From Rhodococcoides kyotonense (GTDB lineage Bacteria > Actinomycetota > Actinomycetes > Mycobacteriales > Mycobacteriaceae), in the NCBI RefSeq assembly GCF_900188125.1, contig NZ_FZOW01000013.1:1-64000 (forward strand): 64,000 bases of DNA, read 5' to 3'. The notes beneath the pieces are model-generated. The model was not told where the DNA came from. It saw nothing but the letters and a program-made list of their open reading frames with translations, and ran no database searches. Numbering within the stretch: position 1 is the first letter of the stretch; every line of letters starts with the position of its first letter. Shown piece by piece: positions 58,466-64,000 of the stretch. Both the position numbers and the translations under genes were made by a program.

Positions 58466-59143
58466 TTACCGACGACGGCTGCGAATCACCGCCAATTCCT
58501 CATGGCGACAACCGATATCGATTTGATCGGTGGCCTCCAGCCACGACGCGCGCTCGTGCATGACGGGGCCGAAATCGATGGTCTGACGCCGTACGACCTC
58601 GGCGTCGAGCCCAGCGCTCCGCAGTTGTCTCAGCGACTCGTCGACATCGGCCAGTTCCGATTGCACGAAGACTGCAGTTCCACCGAGTGCGAGCAGGGCG
58701 GGCATGCTCGCACAGAGCAGATCCAGCACTGTGCGGCCTCGATCACCTGCGTCCCACGCCCGATTCAGACCCATTCCAACAGGCTCGTTGCGCGACGGCA
58801 CATACGGAGGATTGGAGACGACGACGTCGAACGGCCCTCGATGGAGCGCGTCGTCCAGTGTGCCGAGACAGACGTTCACCGTCGTTCCGTTGGCAGCGGA
58901 GTTCGCCTCGGCGCAGGCAACGGCCCGTTCGGAGATGTCGTAGGCGAAGACCTCGCGGGCGCCGTTGCGCGCGGCTTCGATGGCTGCGATACCGCTACCG
59001 GTACACAGATCGAGAACGCGAGCTCCGGGCAGAATGTCGAGTGAAACGATTTCCGAACACAAGAGGAACGAGTCCTCCTGGGGTGCGTACACACCGTCGT
59101 CGACGCTGATGGCGGGAAAAGTACGTTCTCGGGCTGCGGTCAC
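58466..59143 (-). CDS. HemK/PrmC-like methyltransferase
   Basis: 225 residues from GTG 59143, with GGAGG six bases upstream. SAM motif VLDLCTGSGIAAIEAAR and the catalytic NPPY in VVSNPPYVPSRNEP are those of the HemK group, which methylates glutamine in release factors or related targets. There is no N-terminal PrmC helical domain, so it is closer to the short HemK2-type proteins that are widespread in actinobacteria. Stand-alone gene. Confidence 0.87.
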   Translation of the reverse strand: MTAARERTFPAISVDDGVYAPQEDSFLLCSEIVSLDILPGARVLDLCTGSGIAAIEAARNGAREVFAYDISERAVACAEANSAANGTTVNVCLGTLDDALHRGPFDVVVSNPPYVPSRNEPVGMGLNRAWDAGDRGRTVLDLLCASMPALLALGGTAVFVQSELADVDESLRQLRSAGLDAEVVRRQTIDFGPVMHERASWLEATDQIDIGCRHEELAVIRSRRR

Positions 59144-59534
59144 TGATACCTCCGTAGTCGGTACTCGTGAGTGCCCGCGCCGGAGTGTTTCCAATCATCC
59201 GAGATCGTCGATCGGTCAGGCTGATTTTTTTGGTGACATCGGTGGAATTCGATTGCCGTCGGTGGGACGAATCCTTCTCTCGGGTTTCTGGTGATCTCCG
59301 AATACGACCGTGTCCCACCAGAATTGCCGCTTCTGAGATTCGGTCCAGATCACGTTCGGTAGGTTGTCGACCGCCATGAAAGCATCATCCCCTCGACCGA
59401 TACCGGTCAAGGAATCGGATCGTCGATTCGTCTGCCCACAAGGCTCGGGGCGACTCGGGGACCCGTCGCATCACGTGCAGCCCGAAAGCCCCGTCGGTAA
59501 CGACCCTACCCCTGTTCGGCCGGTTCCACGGGGA
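59144..59534. other. Poorly coding region
   Basis: Lower GC and no convincing gene. A minus-strand frame 59216-59377 (MAVDNLPNVIWTESQKRQFW, then WDTVVFGDH) has moderate codon bias but no ribosome binding site; I leave it as possible only. A run of seven T near 59224-59230 is the longest in the area. Confidence 0.4.
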
Positions 59535-59684
59535 ATGCTCGTGCTACGGTGCAGTGGCCTGGTCGAACACGTGCCGGCAGTCGACATTCGCATCGGCACC
59601 CACCACCGGGAACATCCCTGGTTCTTCCACGTCGAGTGCGATCCCCGCAACTGGAGATTCACAGTGCCATGGACGAACGCCTGA
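59535..59684 (+). CDS. Possible small protein overlapping the next gene
   Basis: 49 residues from ATG 59535, in a frame that is open upstream. The sequence MLVLRCSGLVEHVPAVDI, then HPWFFHVECDPRNWRFTVPW has high GC at third positions as expected for real genes here, and its stop overlaps the start of the following small gene by 16 bases. No family match; the ribosome binding site touches the ATG, which is unusual. Kept as low confidence. Confidence 0.3.
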   Translation: MLVLRCSGLVEHVPAVDIRIGTHHREHPWFFHVECDPRNWRFTVPWTNA

Positions 59685-59875
59685 TCGAAGAACTGGAAAA
59701 AATCTTCTACACCGAACGCCCGCCGAATACCATTCCGGCCGACACGATTCCAGCATTGTGCGCTCAGCTCGCCCTCCAGCGAGACATGTTGCGCAAAGCA
59801 GGACTTCACTCGGGTGCAGATCGCGCCGAGGAAGTGCTCGAAGAGTTGGCGTTGCTCTATTCCGCGAAATGCTGA
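59669..59875 (+). CDS. Small helical protein
   Basis: 68 residues from ATG 59669. The sequence MDERLIEELEKIFYTERPPN, then IPALCAQLALQRDMLRKAGLH and DRAEEVLEELALLYSAKC predicts three helices with an amphipathic pattern. The 3' end overlaps the convergent STAS gene by 19 bases. No family name can be given, but composition and helix pattern look like a genuine small protein, possibly a partner of the signalling proteins around it. Confidence 0.5.
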   Translation: MDERLIEELEKIFYTERPPNTIPADTIPALCAQLALQRDMLRKAGLHSGADRAEEVLEELALLYSAKC

Positions 59876-60303
59876 CGCGGTGGATTCGCGGTCCTCGGCA
59901 AGGCCGCGGTGATGGCATGCGCGAGGGTCTCGTGACAATCGAGCGCGCCGGCCAGGGAGGCGATTGCACGACGAGCGGAGGGGCGGCACGCGACCTGGAT
60001 GCAGAATCCGGGGGCCGATCGACCAGCAGCACGCGTCAGAATCGACGCTGCGTCGGTCGTGATGTGTTCGACGTCCAACAGGTCGACGACCAATCCCCGC
60101 TCGTACTCGAGCGCCGCGCCGATGCATTGCTCGAACTCACGCGTCGACGCGGGGTCGAAACCGCCGCAGACGCGGATGACGATGGGGCCGCCCGCCGGTT
60201 CGTCGACCGACATCGCAAATACGTTCGCGTCCAAGACGATCGGCGAACAGAACGACATTCGAATGGACGCCGGCGCCGTGTGCACCGAGTCGAGTAGCGT
60301 CAT
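59857..60303 (-). CDS. STAS-domain protein (anti-sigma antagonist-like)
   Basis: 148 residues. The STAS core is seen as VIRVCGGFDPASTREFEQCI, LVVDLLDVEHITTDAASIL and a final helix with SLAGALDCHETL. At the position of the phosphorylated Ser in SpoIIAA (DSSG) it has TDAAS, so the usual phosphosite is changed. It may bind the RsbW-like protein without being switched in the usual way. Single gene, convergent with the small helical protein. Confidence 0.72.
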   Translation of the reverse strand: MTLLDSVHTAPASIRMSFCSPIVLDANVFAMSVDEPAGGPIVIRVCGGFDPASTREFEQCIGAALEYERGLVVDLLDVEHITTDAASILTRAAGRSAPGFCIQVACRPSARRAIASLAGALDCHETLAHAITAALPRTANPPRQHFAE

Positions 60304-60456
60304 CGATACCCTCCGTGGTTAGTGGGACGGCGGGGTGCGCACGCAGCACACCGCAGTCCGATACTTCGACTACGGGCTACTCCTCAACCACGTTCTACCG
60401 AATACTACGGCCGTCGGCGAGTCGATGTCGTCGAACTCGTCGGTAATTTCGTCCGG

Positions 60457-61734
60457 CTAAGCACCCGTCGGCACGGGGGTGCGCGGCTTCGCGACGACGA
60501 TCGACAGTGCGGCAGCCAGAACGCACAACGCCGCGCCACCCCACCAGGCGTAGGTGTACGTGCCGAATGAATCCCGGACGACGCCTGCGCTGAATGCCGC
60601 TGCCGCTGCGCCGATCTGGTGGGCAGCGAAGACCCACCCGAACACGATGGAACTGCGCGAGCCGAAGATCTCTCGGCACAGCGCTGCAGTCGGAGGGACG
60701 GTAGCCACCCAATCGAGACCGTAGACGACGACGAACAGCAGCATGCTCGGATGCACGTGTTCGGCCAGCAACCACGGAAGCAGCAGCAAGCTCACGCCGC
60801 GGAACGCGTAATAACCGACGAGAAGTTTACGTGGATCGAACTTGTCGGTCAGCCAACCCGACGCGATGGTGCCGACGATGTCGAACACACCGACCGCCGC
60901 CAACAAGCCCGCGGCAGCAGGGGCGGGCATCCCGTGATCGTGTGCCGACGGGATGAAGTGAATACCGATGAGTCCGTTGGTCGTCGCACCGCAGATTGCG
61001 AACGCGATTGCCAGCGCCCAGAACGAGCGCGTGCGTGCCGCGACGGCGAGGCCGTCGAATGCGCGCGCAACGGCACCGCCGGACGTACGGGCTGGGGCGT
61101 CGTACGTCTTCGGGTCGGCCCCGAAGGGTAGGACGCCACGATCGGATGGGTAGTCGCGAATCATCAGCCAGACCAGAGGTGCTGCGACCAGCGCCGTCGC
61201 CGCGATGACGAGGGAAGCGGGCCGCCATCCGATGCCGTCGGCGAGAGCTGCGACGGGCGGGAGGATGACGAGCTGGCCCGTCGCGGCGCCCGCGGTCAGT
61301 ACGCCCATGACGAGCCCTCGACGCCGAACGAACCACCGATCGGCGATGGTGGCGGCGAACACCAACGCCATCGCTCCCGTGCCCGATCCGATCAGCAGGC
61401 CCCAGAAGACGAGCAGCTGCCACGACGCAGTCATCGCAATGCTGCCTGCGGCACCCGCAGCGACGAGCATCAGGGCCAGGCAGGCGATCAGGCGCATGCC
61501 GAAGCGGTCCATCAGTGCAGCAGCAAAGGGTGCGACGAGGCCGTAGAGCATCAGATTGAGGCTGACGGCCAGCGACATCGAACCCATCGACCAGCCGAAC
61601 TCGTCGTGCAGGGGGACCATCAACGCGCCGGGTGCGCCGCGGAAGCCCGCTGCCGCGAAGAGTGCCAGGAACGCGGCGGCCGCGACCAACCATGCGGGGT
61701 GGATGCGCGTCGACCGGGTCTGTTCGATCGTCAT
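60457..61734 (-). CDS. MFS transporter
   Basis: 425 residues with twelve hydrophobic segments. MFS signatures: AALMDRFGMRLIACLAL in loop 2-3 and SGWLTDKFDPRKLLVGYY in the second half. RWFVRRRGLVMGVLTAG recalls oxalate/formate antiporter and monocarboxylate-type MFS proteins. It is divergent from an HxlR regulator with an operator-like palindrome between, so the regulator probably controls it. Substrate unknown; an organic acid or drug is possible. Confidence 0.92.
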   Translation of the reverse strand: MTIEQTRSTRIHPAWLVAAAAFLALFAAAGFRGAPGALMVPLHDEFGWSMGSMSLAVSLNLMLYGLVAPFAAALMDRFGMRLIACLALMLVAAGAAGSIAMTASWQLLVFWGLLIGSGTGAMALVFAATIADRWFVRRRGLVMGVLTAGAATGQLVILPPVAALADGIGWRPASLVIAATALVAAPLVWLMIRDYPSDRGVLPFGADPKTYDAPARTSGGAVARAFDGLAVAARTRSFWALAIAFAICGATTNGLIGIHFIPSAHDHGMPAPAAAGLLAAVGVFDIVGTIASGWLTDKFDPRKLLVGYYAFRGVSLLLLPWLLAEHVHPSMLLFVVVYGLDWVATVPPTAALCREIFGSRSSIVFGWVFAAHQIGAAAAAFSAGVVRDSFGTYTYAWWGGAALCVLAAALSIVVAKPRTPVPTGA

Positions 61735-61742
61735 CGGCTGTA

Positions 61743-61761
61743 AACTTTCTTCAAGGAAGTT
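61743..61761. promoter_or_regulatory. Candidate HxlR operator
   Basis: AACTTTCTT-C-AAGGAAGTT, a 19-bp palindrome with one mismatched pair, nine bases upstream of the MFS start in the 72-base gap between the MFS and HxlR genes. Confidence 0.55.
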
Positions 61762-61806
61762 ATATGCTGGAGTGACAGTAACCGATATGCGAAGCGATGG
61801 AAAGCC

Positions 61807-62313
61807 ATGCCTCTACGTTCGGATTGGTCCGACGAGAACTGCCCGATTCGACGCGCGCTCGACGTCCTGGGAGACCCGTGGGTCCTGGTGATCATCCGCG
61901 ACGTCCTGCACGGCCGCGGTCGATTCGATTCTCTGCGTGACAATCTCGGAATCTCCGAGGCCGTCCTCAGTCGGCGTCTGAACGCGACGATCGACGCAGA
62001 TCTGCTCGTGCGCGTCGACTATTCCGACGGTGGGCGCACGCGCCAGGGGTACGCGGCGACAGAGGCTGCAGCCGAGCTGCTTCCTGTGCTGCAGCATCTC
62101 GCGCTGTGGGGCGAACGGCACACGGTCATGCCGTCGGGCGGCGGACACATGGCGTTGATCCACCGCGTGTGCGGCAACGAGACCACGCAGGGCGAGGTGT
62201 GCAGCGCGTGCGGACTCACGCTGCGGCCCGAAAAGATGACCTGGGTGAAGCCGTGGAAGAACAGCGCCGACGACCTCGTGCCTGCAGGGGTGCTGCGGGT
62301 GGCTACGCCGTGA
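61807..62313 (+). CDS. HxlR family regulator with zinc-ribbon-like tail
   Basis: 168 residues. HxlR winged helix: CPIRRALDVLGDPWVLVIIRDV, FDSLRDNLGISEAVLSRRLN and GRTRQGYAATEAAAELLPVL, including the redox-type N-terminal Cys. The C-terminal 50 residues add a CGNE...CSACG pattern, which may bind zinc or sense redox state. It is divergent from the MFS gene, and its 3' end overlaps the DICT gene by 11 bases. Confidence 0.9.
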   Translation: MPLRSDWSDENCPIRRALDVLGDPWVLVIIRDVLHGRGRFDSLRDNLGISEAVLSRRLNATIDADLLVRVDYSDGGRTRQGYAATEAAAELLPVLQHLALWGERHTVMPSGGGHMALIHRVCGNETTQGEVCSACGLTLRPEKMTWVKPWKNSADDLVPAGVLRVATP

Positions 62314-63538
62314 CGAACCGTCGCATGATCGAGTGCGCCGCTTGCACGACGGTGGTGCGGTCGTAGGTCTGGACGAAGTCGAACGTGCGCTCGAGGTCGG
62401 GGCCGTTGTCGTGTCGATCGCGTGCGGACAGCAGCGCGGAATGATGAGGACCGAGTACGACGACGGTCCACTCGTCGACCAGTTCGTCGTCGGGATCGAG
62501 TGGCGCGTGTTGAATCCGACCATCGAGCATGTGCGACAAGCCGACGCCGTAGACGCCTGCGAATCCGATGGACTCCGACATGTGACGCCACCGCTGGGCC
62601 GTGGTCGTAGTGAAATGCTCGGCACGCTGGAAAGTTCCGAGCACGAGCATCGACGACCCCATCGCGACGGCCTGGGACTCCAGCGTCTTGCTCATCTGCA
62701 CCAGCAGCCGCTTGGTTCCGCGTCGTGACTCCATGTTCTCCCGCACGATGTTGTACGGAGTCGAGGCATCGGTGGCCGGAGTGCTCCACACCGGCGAGTT
62801 GGGGATGGCAACGACGTTCTCGTGCAGCAACACCTTCGGATCGGACACTGCCGGATACAGCGCTCCGATGCCGTAGGTGGCGCCGATCGTGCGAGCCGAC
62901 AGACGCGCCGAATCGTCGTCGATGCCCTCGGCGATGACGACGGCGTGCGTTCGTTCCACGTAGGCGGCGAGCGCGTGCGCCAGTGATCCGATCTCGAAAT
63001 CGATTGTGCGAGTGATGAACTCACGTGCAGTGATGACGATGTCCGGTTCGACGAGCGACAGGAGTGTCGCGGCGTGCGCTTCCACGCCGACGCCGTCGAG
63101 TGCGATGAGGCGTCCGTGCGAGCGCGCGGCCTGCACGCGGCGGAGGGCGTCGTGGGGATTGGTCAACACGTCGCTGACGTTGACAGTGACGACGATGCGT
63201 TCCGGGCCGACCCCGGAGTCGAGAGCGATCTGCGACTGCGAGTCGACCGTGACGAGCAACGGCAGTTGCCCCGCGACGGCCGACGCGACGCTGCTTCGAG
63301 ATTTCGCGAGCTTCAAGCCGTCGTAGTCTGCGCGCTGGTCCATCATCTGGGCTGCACGACGTACCGCCTCAGCGGACGCGAGAGCCGTTCCGTCCGGGCC
63401 GCGCAGTTGCAGCTCGACGGCTGCCAGAGCAGCGTCATCGAGTCGCCGAACCGGCGCGAACTGCATCGAGACCTCCAGCCCGAGCAGTTCGGACGGTTCC
63501 TTGTCGAGCTGCGCAGCAGGTTTGCGAGCAGATGGCAT
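62303..63538 (-). CDS. EAL-like plus DICT sensory domain protein
   Basis: 411 residues from ATG 63538. The N-terminal 250 residues align in outline with an EAL barrel (EVSMQFAPVRRLDDAALAAVE, VTVNVSD, LIALDGVGVEAHAA, AVVIAEGIDD) but lack EAL itself and most metal ligands, so no phosphodiesterase activity is expected. The C-terminal part is a DICT domain (LLVQMSKTLESQAVAMGSSM, FTTTTAQRWRHMSESIGFAG, DPDDELVDEWTVVVLGPHHS). DICT domains occur with light- or stress-sensing proteins in actinobacteria and cyanobacteria. Confidence 0.82.
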   Translation of the reverse strand: MPSARKPAAQLDKEPSELLGLEVSMQFAPVRRLDDAALAAVELQLRGPDGTALASAEAVRRAAQMMDQRADYDGLKLAKSRSSVASAVAGQLPLLVTVDSQSQIALDSGVGPERIVVTVNVSDVLTNPHDALRRVQAARSHGRLIALDGVGVEAHAATLLSLVEPDIVITAREFITRTIDFEIGSLAHALAAYVERTHAVVIAEGIDDDSARLSARTIGATYGIGALYPAVSDPKVLLHENVVAIPNSPVWSTPATDASTPYNIVRENMESRRGTKRLLVQMSKTLESQAVAMGSSMLVLGTFQRAEHFTTTTAQRWRHMSESIGFAGVYGVGLSHMLDGRIQHAPLDPDDELVDEWTVVVLGPHHSALLSARDRHDNGPDLERTFDFVQTYDRTTVVQAAHSIMRRFVTA

Positions 63539-63631
63539 GTCGTGCAGCTCCCAGTGTCGGAAGGCCGTACGGGCAAGCACGGCGGATGTCGCGCCGGCTG
63601 CTCGACGCGACTCGATCCTACTGGTTTGTTT

Positions 63632-64000
63632 CTACTCGTCGACGAGTAGATATCCTCCGCCGAGAACGTCGAGAATCATGCGTACCGGCCGGGTGGGCGC
63701 GAAGACGCTCACGGTGCCGTCGTTGATCTGCGCGTTGTCGATGATCGCGTTGGCAACGCCGGAGTACATGAACGACACTTCGGAGAGGTCGACGCGGACG
63801 TGCTTGTTGTCCAGTGCCATGCGGTCGAGGGCCTGAACGAAATCGACCCGGGCGGACATGTCGAGCTCGCCCGACGCTCGCAGAACCGCGTAGTCGTTCG
63901 AGTAGGACTCCACGTCGATCGCGTAGCGCTGCGTGTGCTCGGGCGGGTCCTGGTCCGCGATGTGGGCGATGAAATCGGCGGTGGGTTCTGTAACGGTCAT
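63632..64000 (-). CDS. STAS-domain protein (anti-sigma antagonist-like)
   Basis: 122 residues starting MTVTEPTADF at the window edge; a longer upstream start cannot be excluded. STAS core: YAVLRASGELDMSARVDFVQAL, VRVDLSEVSFMYSGVANAI and FAPTRPVRMILDVLG. FMYSGV stands where FIDSSG is usual, leaving one Ser that could be phosphorylated. It is upstream of the DICT gene in the same direction, and the two may form a signalling operon. Confidence 0.8.
   Translation of the reverse strand: MTVTEPTADFIAHIADQDPPEHTQRYAIDVESYSNDYAVLRASGELDMSARVDFVQALDRMALDNKHVRVDLSEVSFMYSGVANAIIDNAQINDGTVSVFAPTRPVRMILDVLGGGYLLVDE

Overview
The window is about 65% GC, densely coded, and typical of a Nocardiaceae actinobacterium, most likely Rhodococcus or a close relative. 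Supporting this are a DUF222/HNH endonuclease, WXG100-type proteins, a PknK-like kinase-regulator, several GAF-ANTAR proteins, many TetR/GntR/MarR regulators and GTG starts. No rRNA, tRNA, CRISPR array, transposase or prophage was found. The genus is an inference from gene content, not from a marker gene.

Layout. 0-4.2 kb: the 3' part of an HNH endonuclease gene, a zinc-ribbon protein, and a three-gene set (WXG100 protein, WXG-like/alpha-beta hydrolase protein, lipoprotein). 4.2-9.3 kb: a GAF-ANTAR regulator, a PAS-GAF-GGDEF-EAL c-di-GMP protein, a glycosyltransferase and a ZIP transporter. 9.3-19.4 kb: accessory genes, including an AbiEi/DUF559 cassette between two copies of a long palindrome and three TetR circuits with readable operators. 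19.4-28.8 kb: a PknK-like kinase-ATPase-LuxR protein, an FAD oxidoreductase, a divergent FolD under a ZTP riboswitch, a DUF3800 gene of lower GC, and an AHSA1/ArsR pair whose start codons lie in one palindrome.

29.0-44.5 kb is a catabolic island. It holds a NitT/TauT-type ABC transporter with a zinc dehydrogenase and a GntR regulator; RibBA and an NCS1 permease; a second, closely similar GntR; flavin reductase, SnoaL-like protein and BCCT carrier; and, divergently, two DUF1185 proteins, an alpha/beta hydrolase, an aldehyde dehydrogenase and an LLM flavin monooxygenase. The gene set fits oxidative opening of an imported nitrogenous, perhaps heterocyclic, compound by a two-component flavin monooxygenase, with RibBA supplying extra flavin. 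The substrate cannot be read from the sequence.

44.6-52.7 kb is a urease-type operon (fused UreAB, UreC, UreG, UreD, UreE, UreF) that ends in an orphan periplasmic amide/urea-binding protein. Upstream are an AmiC-like cytoplasmic ligand-binding protein and a divergent MarR. UreC keeps all nickel ligands but departs from classical urease around the active site. 52.7-64 kb carries two thioesterases, small proteins, a GT4 glycosyltransferase, an MFS/HxlR pair, and scattered signalling parts: an anti-sigma-type ATPase, two STAS proteins, two GAF-ANTAR proteins and a DICT protein.

Two families of long palindromes (three copies of a 72-bp element; seven copies of an element whose short forms are 40-46 bp) sit between genes. 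Several of them supply the stop codons of neighbouring genes.
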